Shown: positions 1 to 9,347, counted from the first letter of the stretch. The stretch: 64,000 nucleotides of DNA from Candidatus Naiadarchaeum limnaeum (GCA_014189685.1 DVAB01000023.1:33398-97397), one strand, 5' to 3'. Translations and numbers: made by a program. Notes: a model not told the origin generated them from the sequence alone.

Positions 1-2
1 TT

Positions 3-869
3 TTGCGCGCAGCACGCGAATATTTTGCAAAAAACAATTTTATGGAAATCGAAACCCCAAAAATTATTGCAACTGCAACCGAGGGAGGCGCAGAACTATT
101 TCCAGTTTCATATTTTGACAAAGCCGCGTTTTTGAGACAAAGCCCGCAATTATACAAAGAATTGATGACAGCCTGTTTTGAAAAAGTTTTTGAAATCGGG
201 CCGATTTTTAGAGCAGAGCCTTCTGAAACCACGCGCCATATAGCAGAAGTAACCCAAATGGATATTGAAATAGGCTTTGCAACAGAAGAAGATACTTGGG
301 AAGTTTTTGATGATTTAATTCCTTATATTTACAGCAGTGTGAAAAAAAATTGCGCAGACGAACTAAAAATTTTGAGCGCTGATTTAAAAGTTCCAAAAGC
401 TCCTTTCAAGCGGGTTTCATATACAGAAGTTTTAGAAGCACTTTCTAAAAAAGGCTTAAAATTAAAATGGGGTGAGGATACTCCACCGCATGGAGAAAAA
501 CTAATCACAGAAATTTACAAAGGACCAGTAATTGTTTATGGCTACCCATCCGAGCTTAAGCCGTTTTATATTGCTATCCATGAAAAAGACTCAAAAATCT
601 CGCATGGTTTTGATTTAATTATGGAAGGGCTCGAGATTGCTTCAGGCGGCCGCAGAATTCACGATCCAAAAATTTATGAGTCTCGATTAAAAGCAAAAGG
701 TTTGAATCCAGATAATTTTAAAGAGATCACAAAATTCTATCATTTGGGGATGCCACCGCACTCTGGATGGGCTATTGGGGTTGATAGATTAGTTCAAGTT
801 ATTTGCGGATTGCAAAATGTGCGCGAGGCTGTTCTATTTCCAAGGGATGTGAAAAGGTTGACGCCTTAA
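3..869 (+). CDS. aspS: Aspartyl-tRNA synthetase, 3' part (partial)
   Basis: This is the C-terminal 288 residues of a class IIb aminoacyl-tRNA synthetase that charges tRNA-Asp; the gene runs off the left edge, so its start is not in the window. Class II motif 1 is near residues 15-20 (ETPKI), motif 2 at 69-79 (FRAE...TTRH), and motif 3 at 259-262 (GVDR, where most relatives have GxER). The end FPRDVKRLTP is typical of archaeal AspRS. The middle also follows the archaeal AspRS pattern (YPSELKPFYI, ASGGRRIH). AsnRS is the closest alternative. The stop overlaps the end of the convergent next gene by 4 nt. Confidence 0.93.
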   Translation: MRAAREYFAKNNFMEIETPKIIATATEGGAELFPVSYFDKAAFLRQSPQLYKELMTACFEKVFEIGPIFRAEPSETTRHIAEVTQMDIEIGFATEEDTWEVFDDLIPYIYSSVKKNCADELKILSADLKVPKAPFKRVSYTEVLEALSKKGLKLKWGEDTPPHGEKLITEIYKGPVIVYGYPSELKPFYIAIHEKDSKISHGFDLIMEGLEIASGGRRIHDPKIYESRLKAKGLNPDNFKEITKFYHLGMPPHSGWAIGVDRLVQVICGLQNVREAVLFPRDVKRLTP

Positions 870-1909
870 ATTAAAACCCCAAAGCTCTGCTCTGCATTCC
901 CAATCCCAACCCCTAAGTCTTTTTCTGTTATTTTTTTGCCTGTTTTTTTATCAATAAATTCGAATTCTTTAATTGTTGCAGGATACTCATGCCAAGTGAA
1001 AGTTGATTTTGCTGGCAATACTCCTTTTATTTTTTTCCTGAACTTCCACCACGAATCTGAATAAGTCTCAACTGTAAAGCTAATTTTTTCAGTTTTATTT
1101 TCCCCCGAAACAAGGAAAAAAGGATGATCCTCTCTTTCTATTCTCTTTATTTTTATATCAAAAATTCTATGTATTTTTCCTTTAAAATAAAATTCAATGT
1201 CTTTTTTCAAGGGCAGCTCTCCTGTTATCCTCCCCATATGAATTTTAAAATAAGTTAATGCTGCGCTTTTTTTGAAGTGGAAAATTCCCCAATACCATGG
1301 TAAAGCTGGCGCATTGAGGAAAACTCTCTGGAAATAAGCAGAGCCTTTTACTCTTTTTCCATGAACAACTCCCGTGAGGTTTAATTTGTTCATTCTCAAA
1401 AGCTTGTAATTAAAGCCAAACATTTCCTTGCTATTATGCGTGGGCATTGTAAACTGATTTAATTCCTTTAAGCTAAGTGCAAAATTAATGCCTTTCAACA
1501 CCTTTACAAAGAGTTTTTTTCCTTTCAGCGAAAGCTCAGTATCGGGATTTTCTGTTTTCAATCCATGTTTGGAAAAGCATAATGGAGTGTGATGCCTTAA
1601 AAAATTATGGTGCATTTTTTCTCCATCATAATACCACGCGGCAACTGCACCATCTCTAATTTTTCCTCCACTAGTTCTTTCCAAATCGTGGTTTAAAACA
1701 ATATTCAGGTCATTGCATTCAATTTCGACGTCTTTTTTTGTGCTCCAGAGTATCATCAATTGCCGCGGTTTTTCAGGATTTTTAGGGTTATTGAACATAA
1801 AGAGGAAAAACCACCACCACCAACTACCTTTTCTAGGCGTGGTTTTGCTCATATCAAAAACCTCTTTCTGTATTTCAAAAGCCCTTTTTGAATTAAATCT
1901 GTGTTCCAT
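866..1909 (-). CDS. Hypothetical protein with tryptophan-rich N-terminus
   Basis: I do not recognise this 347-residue protein. It has a striking WWWW run near the N-terminus, many aromatic residues and mostly beta-like alternation, with no signal peptide or clear membrane segment. A beta-barrel fold such as the lipocalin-like CrtC/AttH family is possible but weakly supported. The ATG at 1909 is preferred over an upstream TTG at 1951, because a TATA-like GTATTAAAA lies about 28 nt before it, as expected for a leaderless archaeal transcript. It is convergent with aspS and divergent from the geranylgeranyl reductase gene. Confidence 0.6.
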   Translation of the reverse strand: MEHRFNSKRAFEIQKEVFDMSKTTPRKGSWWWWFFLFMFNNPKNPEKPRQLMILWSTKKDVEIECNDLNIVLNHDLERTSGGKIRDGAVAAWYYDGEKMHHNFLRHHTPLCFSKHGLKTENPDTELSLKGKKLFVKVLKGINFALSLKELNQFTMPTHNSKEMFGFNYKLLRMNKLNLTGVVHGKRVKGSAYFQRVFLNAPALPWYWGIFHFKKSAALTYFKIHMGRITGELPLKKDIEFYFKGKIHRIFDIKIKRIEREDHPFFLVSGENKTEKISFTVETYSDSWWKFRKKIKGVLPAKSTFTWHEYPATIKEFEFIDKKTGKKITEKDLGVGIGNAEQSFGVLI

Positions 1910-1969
1910 TGTGAGGAGATAGGTAGGATTGTTTTTAATACTTTTGAACAAATTTAAATACCCAAACTC

Positions 1970-1978
1970 TTAAATACT
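1970..1978 (+). promoter_or_regulatory. TATA-type promoter of geranylgeranyl reductase gene
   Basis: TTAAATACT lies about 25-30 nt before the ATG at 2002 and no Shine-Dalgarno sequence is seen. This fits an archaeal promoter giving a leaderless mRNA. A very similar arrangement precedes the gene at 19932. Confidence 0.5.
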
Positions 1979-2001
1979 TTGAATTCTACATTTTCCGAAA
2001 C

Positions 2002-3246
2002 ATGGTAACAGAATATGATGCGATTATTGTTGGAGCAGGCCCTGCAGGCGCAACAGCAGCCATGTACTTAGGAAGAGCAGGCAAGAATGTTCTTCTTGTT
2101 GATATGGCAAAGTTCCCAAGAGACAAAGTATGTGGGGATGCTCAAGGAAGAAGAGCTGCTTCAATAATGAGGGAGCTTGGAATTTACGAGGGCTATACAC
2201 AGCTCCCTGGAAAAGGAATTTATGGAATGACGTTGAGCTCCCCAAAAGGGTTTGTTGTTCACTTAGATGTTGAAGATCGCAATAACCCGCCACAGGGATA
2301 TATACACAGGAGAGTTGATTTTGATAACTATCTTTTTGAAAATGCAGTTAGAATGTGCCCCAACTTTAAAATTTTTAAAGTGACTGATCTTATTATTGAG
2401 AACAATTTTGTAAAAGGAATTATTGGAGTTAATGAACAAGGGCAAACTGAAGAGATACGATCAAAAGTCGTTCTTGCTGCTGATGGGGCAAACAGTGTTG
2501 TTGCTGCAAAGTTTGGCTTGAACAAAAATCCACTTGCCCACTTTATTGTTGCAATTCGTGCTTATTACAAGAACGTCGAAGGAATGTCAGACCGCATTGA
2601 GATACATCTTGTCGAGCGAGTCATTCCTGGCTATTTCTGGATTTTCCCAATGCCAAATAAGGAGGCAAATGTTGGAATTGGAATGGTAGTTGAGGATATG
2701 AACAAGAAAAAACTTAACTTACAGGAAGCAATGCTCCGCGAAATAAAAGAGAATCCACTCTTCAAGGATAGATTTAAAGACGCATTTATAGAAACCCCTC
2801 CTGGAATAAGAGGGTGGAGCTTGCCCGTTGGAAGCCACCACAGGAAATGCTATGGGAATGGATTCATGCTGCTTGGAGATGCGGCTTCTCTGATTGATCC
2901 CTTGAGCGGAGAAGGAATTGGAAATGCACTGATTTCTGGAAAAATTTCAGCTCAAATTACAATGGAGGCTCTTGAGAAAAACGACTTCAGCGAGAAATTC
3001 CTAAAGAAATACGATACTGAACTCTGGAAGATAGTTGAACCAGAAATGAAATTAAATTACAAGCTACAGAAAATTGCAAAGAGGTTCCCTGGCCTAATAG
3101 ACAAGCTTTTGGAAAAGGCAAATAAAGATGATAAGTTCAAAAAGAAGCTGGAAAAGCACGTGCCTTACACAAGCAACCGTGATGAGCTTCTAAAGAAAGA
3201 TTTCTTAAGTGAACTTGGATTAGCTGCGACTTTTCTTGGAATATAA
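2002..3246 (+). CDS. Geranylgeranyl reductase family flavoprotein
   Basis: This 414-residue FAD enzyme belongs to the archaeal digeranylgeranylglycerophospholipid reductase family, which saturates the isoprenoid chains of membrane lipids. The Rossmann FAD motif GAGPAG is at 11-16. The family's lipid-binding motif appears as PGYFWIFP at 209-216. A second FAD motif (GDAASLIDPLSGEG) is near 293. Length is normal. The C-terminal segment is lysine-rich and could associate with the membrane surface. Other members act on menaquinone or chlorophyll precursors, but the archaeal context and the mevalonate genes at the right end favour lipid saturation. Confidence 0.9.
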   Translation: MVTEYDAIIVGAGPAGATAAMYLGRAGKNVLLVDMAKFPRDKVCGDAQGRRAASIMRELGIYEGYTQLPGKGIYGMTLSSPKGFVVHLDVEDRNNPPQGYIHRRVDFDNYLFENAVRMCPNFKIFKVTDLIIENNFVKGIIGVNEQGQTEEIRSKVVLAADGANSVVAAKFGLNKNPLAHFIVAIRAYYKNVEGMSDRIEIHLVERVIPGYFWIFPMPNKEANVGIGMVVEDMNKKKLNLQEAMLREIKENPLFKDRFKDAFIETPPGIRGWSLPVGSHHRKCYGNGFMLLGDAASLIDPLSGEGIGNALISGKISAQITMEALEKNDFSEKFLKKYDTELWKIVEPEMKLNYKLQKIAKRFPGLIDKLLEKANKDDKFKKKLEKHVPYTSNRDELLKKDFLSELGLAATFLGI

Positions 3247-3304
3247 AACTAGGCTCCTTTTAGGCTGAAAAGTTAAATAACTGCAAGCCTTATTCATATT
3301 TAAA

Positions 3305-5800
3305 ATGATTAAGAGCATAGAACTTCAGGGCTTCAAAAGTTTTGATAGACGAATCTCAATTCCCTTATCCAAGGGCATAACTGCTATTGTGGGCCCCAAC
3401 GGCAGTGGAAAATCAAACATAGTTGATGCTTTTTGTTTTGTTCTCGGTCGAACTTCAGCAAAATCTATGCGTGCTGACCGCTTAACTCACCTGATTAACA
3501 ATGGCGGAACGAAAAAGCAGCCTGCTCCATTCTTAGAAGTTGCACTTGGCTTTGATAATTCTGATGGTAAATTTGCAGTTGATTCTGAGGAAGTTAAGAT
3601 TACTCGCCGTTTAACAAGAAACGGAACAATGACTTATAAAATTAATGATGACAAATGCACCCGTTCACAATTAATAGACATATTATCGCTTTCTCGTTTG
3701 AATCCAGAAGGCTATAACATAATTTTGCAAGGCGATATCACAGCTTTTATTGATATGGATCCAGTACAGCGCCGTGGGATCATAGATGAGATCTGTGGAA
3801 TTGCAGAATACGATGCAAAAAAGATTGAGGCACAAAAAGATCTTACTCGTGTTGAAGAAAATATTAAGGAAATTGTAATAATGATGAGCGAGCGCAAGAA
3901 ACGCATTGATGATCTTGCAAAAGAAAAAGAAGATGCTGAAAGATATCAGCTATACAAAACAGATCTATCAAGAGTTGAGGCAAATCTAGCATACTCAAAA
4001 ACAAAGAAAATTGAAGCAGAAAGTTTGCAAATCTCAAGCGAGCTCAAAGTAAGGGAAGATGAAGAAAAAGAAGTTCTAAAAAATCTGCGCGCAGTTGAAA
4101 GCGGGATTTCCAAAAAAGAGCGCGAATTAAATGAATTAGATAAACGCTTAATTCGTGAAGGTGGGGAAGAACAATTTAATATTCGCGCTGAAATTGAAAA
4201 TTTAAAGACACGCGTTCAAGTGGCCGAAAGCAAAATTGCTTCCAAAAAAGCCGAGATTTCTGGCATAGATTCAATTATCTCAAGATTGCAGAGCATTGCT
4301 GAGGAGGAAGAGGATACAAAAGTTCTTACTCTGAAACAAAATGTTAAAGGAATACATGGAACTGTTTCAAACTTGTACAAAGTTGATGCAAAATATGCAG
4401 CGGCAATCGATTCTTCTGTTGGAGGTCGCGCGAACTACATTGTTGTTGAAAATGAAAATGTCGCTCTTGAATGCATTGAGTTTTTAAAAAAGAATCAAAT
4501 CGGCCGCGCAACATTCTTGCCCCTAAGTTTAATTAGGGGGCAGGAATTGGAGCATGCTAAGGAAAAGGGAATTTTAGGACTAGCGATTAATTATGTAAAA
4601 TTTGATTCAAAATATAAAAAGATTTTTGAGTATGTTTTTGGAAACACATACGTTGTTGAAGATTTAAGAAAAATCAAACCTTTGCTTGGAAAATATAGAT
4701 TGGTTTCTTTAGACGGGGATCTTGCAGATAAAAGCGGTGCAATTTCTGGCGGATACAAACGATTGCAACAATCAAAGGCAAGTACTGAGATTGAAAATTA
4801 CATACAAAAAAGAGATTCACTTCTAGATGAGATTGAAGCGCTTAAAATTGAAATTAATGATTTGAATGGGCGTTTAAAAACTTCCAATGAAAAAGAAACA
4901 AAATTTGGAACTGAATTTCAGGGATTAAGAACAATGCGCGATTTAATCGAGGGCGAACTTGAAAAGATGCGCAGTGAAAGAGAAAATATTTCAAATGAGC
5001 ATGATGCGGTTGTTAGAAAAGTTGGCGATTTGCGAGTGATAAAAGCAACCGTAGATCAAAGATTGGATGATGCAAGAATAAATCTGAAAAGATTTGCTCA
5101 GCAAAAGTTTGAAGAAATAGAAGTCGGGCAAGCTGAAAGACAGGTCGATGAGTTTATGCGCAAAATTACTGCTCTAGAGCCAGTGAATATGAAGGCAATG
5201 CAGGAGTACGAACTAGAAGTACAGAGCTTTAAGGAGTTTGAGGGGAAGTTTAACAAATTACAGGAGGAGCGAAAATCTGTTCTGAACTTCATAGATGAGA
5301 TTGAGGGCCGCAAAAAAGAGGTTTTTTTTGGAACATTTAACAAAGTTGCGGAGGAATTCTCAAAAATATTTCCAAAATTAAGTCCAAGTGGGGAGGCAAA
5401 GCTAATTCTCGAAAAGCCAGAAGATCCATTGAATGGAGGGATGCTTGTTGAATCGCGGCCGGCAGGAAAAAAATTCCAATCTCTCGAACTTCTGAGCGGC
5501 GGTGAGAAAGTTTTAACAGCACTTGCATTCCTCTTTGCCCTTCAGAGATTTAAACCAGCACCGCTGTACATTCTTGATGAAGTAGATGCAGCTCTAGATC
5601 AACACAATTCACTAAGATTTGTTGAGCTTTTGCGCGAAAATATTGGAAATGGGCAAATGCTAATTATTTCCCATAATCCTGCAGTTATCAAAAAAGTTGA
5701 TAGGTTATTTGGAATATCAATGACAGCGGAAGGAGCCTCAAGATTAATTGGATTGGATTTGACTGAGTATCAAGCTGCTCCAATTCCAAGGGCTGAATAA
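3305..5800 (+). CDS. smc: Chromosome segregation ATPase SMC, short-armed
   Basis: This is a structural maintenance of chromosomes ATPase, the core of prokaryotic condensin. The N-terminal head carries Walker A GPNGSGKS at 30-37. The hinge is at about 340-490 and ends in DKSGAISGGY. The C-terminal head has the signature LSGGE at 730-734 and Walker B LYILDEVDAALD at 754-765. All ATPase motifs are intact. It is 831 residues, whereas archaeal SMCs are usually near 1170-1180. The shortfall lies in both coiled-coil arms (about 170-340 and 490-640), each roughly half the usual length, so the reading frame looks genuine. scpA follows after 1 nt, so the two are co-transcribed. Confidence 0.95.
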   Translation: MIKSIELQGFKSFDRRISIPLSKGITAIVGPNGSGKSNIVDAFCFVLGRTSAKSMRADRLTHLINNGGTKKQPAPFLEVALGFDNSDGKFAVDSEEVKITRRLTRNGTMTYKINDDKCTRSQLIDILSLSRLNPEGYNIILQGDITAFIDMDPVQRRGIIDEICGIAEYDAKKIEAQKDLTRVEENIKEIVIMMSERKKRIDDLAKEKEDAERYQLYKTDLSRVEANLAYSKTKKIEAESLQISSELKVREDEEKEVLKNLRAVESGISKKERELNELDKRLIREGGEEQFNIRAEIENLKTRVQVAESKIASKKAEISGIDSIISRLQSIAEEEEDTKVLTLKQNVKGIHGTVSNLYKVDAKYAAAIDSSVGGRANYIVVENENVALECIEFLKKNQIGRATFLPLSLIRGQELEHAKEKGILGLAINYVKFDSKYKKIFEYVFGNTYVVEDLRKIKPLLGKYRLVSLDGDLADKSGAISGGYKRLQQSKASTEIENYIQKRDSLLDEIEALKIEINDLNGRLKTSNEKETKFGTEFQGLRTMRDLIEGELEKMRSERENISNEHDAVVRKVGDLRVIKATVDQRLDDARINLKRFAQQKFEEIEVGQAERQVDEFMRKITALEPVNMKAMQEYELEVQSFKEFEGKFNKLQEERKSVLNFIDEIEGRKKEVFFGTFNKVAEEFSKIFPKLSPSGEAKLILEKPEDPLNGGMLVESRPAGKKFQSLELLSGGEKVLTALAFLFALQRFKPAPLYILDEVDAALDQHNSLRFVELLRENIGNGQMLIISHNPAVIKKVDRLFGISMTAEGASRLIGLDLTEYQAAPIPRAE

Positions 5801-5801
5801 A

Positions 5802-6521
5802 ATGGAAGAAGATAAAATTGAAGAAGAATTTGTTGCTGAGAAGCCAACGTTCAATATAGAACAGATTTTGCAGAGTGAGCGCGCTTGGGAATATATTTTG
5901 CTTGATATTGTAAAATCTGAAGAGCTTGACCCTTGGGATATTGACATTACAAAATTAACACAAATTTATCTTGATAGGATTCAAAAAATGAAGGAACTAG
6001 ATTTAAGAATTCCTGCCAGAATTATTTTAGCAGCAGCAATTCTTTTGCGGTTAAAATCTGAAACTCTTTCACTAACCAAATCAGAAGAGGGTATGTTTGA
6101 GGAATTATTTGGGCAAGAAGAGGAAATTCCAGCAGAAGAGCCAGAGCCTGTTCCTCTTTTAGATTTAAGATTGACACGAAAGCCATTGCGCAAAATTACG
6201 CTTGCAGATTTGATCGAAACGCTTGAAAAAGCAATGGAAAAATCACATCGTGAAAGAGCTCTGCCATACCAAGTTGCACTAAATTTGCCAGAGGTTGATA
6301 TTTCTGAAATGATTGAAACTTTATACAGAAAAATTTATAACATGCGCGAGGAAAAAATTCCTTTCAGGGCATTGTTGCCACAAAATACCACAAGCCATGC
6401 TGTTGATACTTTTCTCCCTCTACTGCATTTGGCAAATGAACAAAGGATTGATTTAGAACAGGAAGGAATTTTTTCAGAGCTTTTTATTTTAAAGCAGAAG
6501 ATAAAGGCTAACGCTTCATAG
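5802..6521 (+). CDS. scpA: Segregation and condensation protein A (kleisin)
   Basis: This 239-residue kleisin bridges the SMC heads. The N-terminal half has the characteristic LDIVKSEELDPWDIDI and LRIPARIILAAAILLRLKSE segments that bind the SMC neck. An acidic linker follows (EEEIPAEEPEPVP), then a C-terminal winged-helix region. The start codon is 1 nt after the smc stop, so it is translated in the same operon. No scpB is seen nearby. Its 3' end overlaps the convergent orphan gene by 14 nt. Confidence 0.92.
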   Translation: MEEDKIEEEFVAEKPTFNIEQILQSERAWEYILLDIVKSEELDPWDIDITKLTQIYLDRIQKMKELDLRIPARIILAAAILLRLKSETLSLTKSEEGMFEELFGQEEEIPAEEPEPVPLLDLRLTRKPLRKITLADLIETLEKAMEKSHRERALPYQVALNLPEVDISEMIETLYRKIYNMREEKIPFRALLPQNTTSHAVDTFLPLLHLANEQRIDLEQEGIFSELFILKQKIKANAS

Positions 6522-7812
6522 CTTCGCTTTGTAGATTTCTTGGCACCCTGATACGGTATTTGTCAATAATGTACGCACATCTTCCTAGGGGGCTACCAAA
6601 GATGAATTTTTCCTTTTCTTCTTCTGGAAACTTTATTTGTTGTATTTTTCTTTTAGAATCTTTGTTATAAGCGGCACATACGCTCCTTAATTCTCTTGGT
6701 GCTCTAAAAACATTGATAATTATTGGAATTCTATAGTGTGTATCCATTTTCTGCCGGAACGTTTCTATTATATCCCTATCAAAATTGTACATCTCATCTC
6801 TAAAAACTTCAAATAGCCCATTTAATTTGTCAAAATGTGGTTTGTCCGTTACTATAAATGTCTTAGAAGGTCTCCCATGAAACAAACTTTGAACAGCCTC
6901 CTTAGGAGTTCTTGGTCCGAATGCAACAACTAACCTCTTTTTAATTTCTTGTATGAACCCTATCTTTGCTAGTTCATCAACAGCTCTTGATGCATCTCCA
7001 TCCATTCTTTCTGCAATATCTTTCACCTGTGCAGCCGCTTCTAATGGTTTTGTGGTAAATCTGTAGACTACAAGCCCCTCGCTTGAGGCGTACATCCCAC
7101 GAAGACTTGCTTTTAAAAATCTGCTCATCCATTTATTTCTCATCTCACCAACATTTGGCGCACTTTCATAAAGCCTTTCATATACATGAGCAAAAACTCC
7201 TTCGGGATTTGAAAGCATTCTTTTGAAATCTTTCGAACTCTTCTTTGTGCATTCTTCAAAAACAAACTTTAGTAGTAGTTTTGCGGCTGCAATTGCACAG
7301 TAAATATTTTTCTTACTTGGGTTTTCGGGATAGATGTTCTTTTCAAATACATTACAAATATCTGCAATTGTTCCACCTCTAAAGTGACTGGGCTCTACTC
7401 CACCTTTTAGCAATATACAAATCTCTTCTATTTTTTTCTTTGGTATTCTCGCATTTCCATAGTAGTGATTTATTTCAAAAAATGGTAAAAAACCATAGAC
7501 ACCTATGTCTCTGGCGCCATTGTAGTTTAATTCATTCCCAAAAACAAAGCCGAAATCTTTAAGGGCATCTGCATCCTTAAGATAATCGTACATTTTTTTG
7601 CGCTCATCTTTTGATTCATCCTTTTCGTCTTCATGGATATGATAGAGGTATTCTATTTTTCCTGTCCACAAAGGGATGACTACAAAATTAGTCTTTAACC
7701 ATTTAGCGAATTTTTTAAGAGGTGTTTTTGTTATAGAATAAATTTGATAAATAAGTTTAAGAAGTTCTATTATGGACATCTGTCCTGTCCTATCGCTTCT
7801 GAGACTTGGCAT
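6508..7812 (-). CDS. Hypothetical protein, 434 aa
   Basis: I do not recognise a family. The protein looks soluble and basic at its ends. The central part (about 150-290) is helical. A segment with RAVDELAKIGFIQEIKKR reads like a winged-helix recognition region, so a DNA-binding or regulatory role is possible but is only inference. The ATG at 7812 follows a short AT-rich intergenic region. It is convergent with scpA and lies downstream of the HD/NnrE gene on the same strand, about 36 nt away, so it may be co-transcribed. Confidence 0.65.
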   Translation of the reverse strand: MPSLRSDRTGQMSIIELLKLIYQIYSITKTPLKKFAKWLKTNFVVIPLWTGKIEYLYHIHEDEKDESKDERKKMYDYLKDADALKDFGFVFGNELNYNGARDIGVYGFLPFFEINHYYGNARIPKKKIEEICILLKGGVEPSHFRGGTIADICNVFEKNIYPENPSKKNIYCAIAAAKLLLKFVFEECTKKSSKDFKRMLSNPEGVFAHVYERLYESAPNVGEMRNKWMSRFLKASLRGMYASSEGLVVYRFTTKPLEAAAQVKDIAERMDGDASRAVDELAKIGFIQEIKKRLVVAFGPRTPKEAVQSLFHGRPSKTFIVTDKPHFDKLNGLFEVFRDEMYNFDRDIIETFRQKMDTHYRIPIIINVFRAPRELRSVCAAYNKDSKRKIQQIKFPEEEKEKFIFGSPLGRCAYIIDKYRIRVPRNLQSEAMKR

Positions 7813-7848
7813 GAGAATATCTGTAACTTATTTAATTAAAATATCTTC

Positions 7849-8937
7849 CTATACTCCTATGTCCGCAATTTGAACTCGCCCAAGTTGAAATTTTCCAATT
7901 AAACCTTTTTTAAACCTTCCTAAACAAATCACTAAATCCGTATTTACAACTACATTTTTTTCTTCTCCAGAATCTGGATTTAATCCAGACGGAACATCAA
8001 TTGCAACTTTTATTTCAAATTCATTTAATTTTCTAATTGCAGATGCAAATGGCTCTCCAATCTCTCCTCTAACACCTGTCCCAAAAATTCCATCAACTAC
8101 AATTTCACCACTTGTGCTTTCTAAATCTTTTATTTCAATTCCATCATTTTGTGCGCGCTTGAGATTCATTTTTGCTTCCCAAGTCTGCGGCTGTACAAGC
8201 AAGACAATTGAAACTTTTGCTCCCAAACTTTTGAAATAGCGCGCAGCAACTAATGCATCGCCGCCATTATTTCCAGGGCCTGCAAAACAAACAACGTTTC
8301 TTCTTATTACAGGAAAGAATTCATTTGTTATTCGTGCGATTTCTTTCCCTGCGTTTTCCATTAATTTTTCAATAGACAATCCTTTTTCAATTGCTTTTTT
8401 CTCTAATTCGTGCATTTCATCTCTTGTAACAAAACTTTCTAACTCCCTATGCTCTAGTTTTAATCGTTCAACAGTACCACTTTTTAAACCGAATTTTTGC
8501 TCAAACGCATGCAAAGTTTCCTGAAAAGAAAGAATTTTTTGGCCAGCAACTAAATTATCTCCGTATGAAACAATTTTTTCCTCGACTGTTACTGGAAGCA
8601 AATCCTGCACAGGCTCAATTTTTAATGCAAGCGTTTCCTCTTTTGTTATTCCAGCGCCAACATGATACTTTGCAATTTTTCTAATTTCCTCTGGCACTGA
8701 ATAATTTTGCAAAATTTCATATCCAGTTATTCCCTGCCTTACTGAATGATCGCGCGCTCGGCCGATATCGTGCAGAAGCGCTCCATATTTTACAAAATCT
8801 AAATTAACTTTTACTCCTTTTTGAGTCAATCTATTTGCTAACTCAAGCGCGGCCTTTTCAACAGTTCTACAGTGCTCTCTAATGTTTTCAGCTAAGCCTT
8901 CTTTTTGCCAAATTTTCTGAACTAATTCTTCATTCAT
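7849..8937 (-). CDS. HD-domain phosphohydrolase fused to NAD(P)HX epimerase
   Basis: Two domains are joined in one 362-residue frame. Residues 1-165 form an HDIG-type metal phosphohydrolase (H22, H56-D57 in LLHDIGRARDH, D127 in YGDNL). Residues 170-362 are a YjeF_N/NnrE domain, which epimerises damaged R-NAD(P)HX to the S form. It shows GPGNNGGDAL at 220-229, FGTG near 286, and DVPSGLNPDSG near 314. NnrE is normally alone or fused to the NnrD dehydratase; no NnrD part is present here. The HD substrate cannot be told from sequence. The fusion suggests a nucleotide-repair link, which is inference. Confidence 0.85.
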   Translation of the reverse strand: MNEELVQKIWQKEGLAENIREHCRTVEKAALELANRLTQKGVKVNLDFVKYGALLHDIGRARDHSVRQGITGYEILQNYSVPEEIRKIAKYHVGAGITKEETLALKIEPVQDLLPVTVEEKIVSYGDNLVAGQKILSFQETLHAFEQKFGLKSGTVERLKLEHRELESFVTRDEMHELEKKAIEKGLSIEKLMENAGKEIARITNEFFPVIRRNVVCFAGPGNNGGDALVAARYFKSLGAKVSIVLLVQPQTWEAKMNLKRAQNDGIEIKDLESTSGEIVVDGIFGTGVRGEIGEPFASAIRKLNEFEIKVAIDVPSGLNPDSGEEKNVVVNTDLVICLGRFKKGLIGKFQLGRVQIADIGV

Positions 8938-8946
8938 TTTGAAAAA

Positions 8947-9041
8947 TAGCCCCGAGCAGATTCGAACTGCTGTCTCAGGCTTTCTCTCTCAATCTTTTTG
9001 AGACCAGAGGCCCGTATCCTTGGCCGCTAGACGACGGGGCT
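8947..9041 (-). tRNA. tRNA-Gln (CTG) with 22-nt intron
   Basis: Acceptor, D, anticodon and T arms all pair. The anticodon CTG is at 9005-9007. The acceptor starts with an A1-T72 pair, which archaeal tRNA-Gln uses for recognition by GatDE. A 22-nt intron (8982-9003) sits after position 37 and forms a canonical bulge-helix-bulge: central helix CTCT/AGAG, three-base bulges on each strand, inner helix CTCA/TGAG. The mature length is 73 nt. CCA is not encoded. Confidence 0.92.
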
Positions 9042-9074
9042 AATATTATATTTAGCGGGACTTATTTTATAATC

Positions 9075-9347
9075 ATGCAGCTTAAAGACATTTTCTCATT
9101 ATACCGATTTGGAAGAGGGAAGAAACTTTCTAATTTGAGAGTTACAATTATCCACCGCGGCGCGCCGCAGGATAAAAAAACAATTAATTTTGCGAGAACT
9201 GAAGTAAAAATTTTCCGCAGCCATTTTGAATATTTTGATAGGGCGGAAAATGATTTTATTTATATCCCCTTTCATAGAATTCTTGAAATTAGAGCAAAAG
9301 CAAAAATTATTTACAGAAAGCGTATGCCTATGCAGCGCGGTCAATGA
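9075..9347 (+). CDS. DUF504 / MJ1316-domain protein (UPF0248)
   Basis: This 90-residue protein matches the archaeal UPF0248 family by its core, IHRGAPQDKKTI followed by YIPFHRILEIR. The MJ1316 domain has been proposed to recognise RNA ends in RNA repair or processing; the activity here is unknown. A TATA-like TATTATAT lies about 25 nt upstream of the ATG, fitting a leaderless transcript. It starts 33 nt from the divergent tRNA-Gln gene and overlaps the convergent PhoU-like gene by 20 nt. Confidence 0.85.
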   Translation: MQLKDIFSLYRFGRGKKLSNLRVTIIHRGAPQDKKTINFARTEVKIFRSHFEYFDRAENDFIYIPFHRILEIRAKAKIIYRKRMPMQRGQ

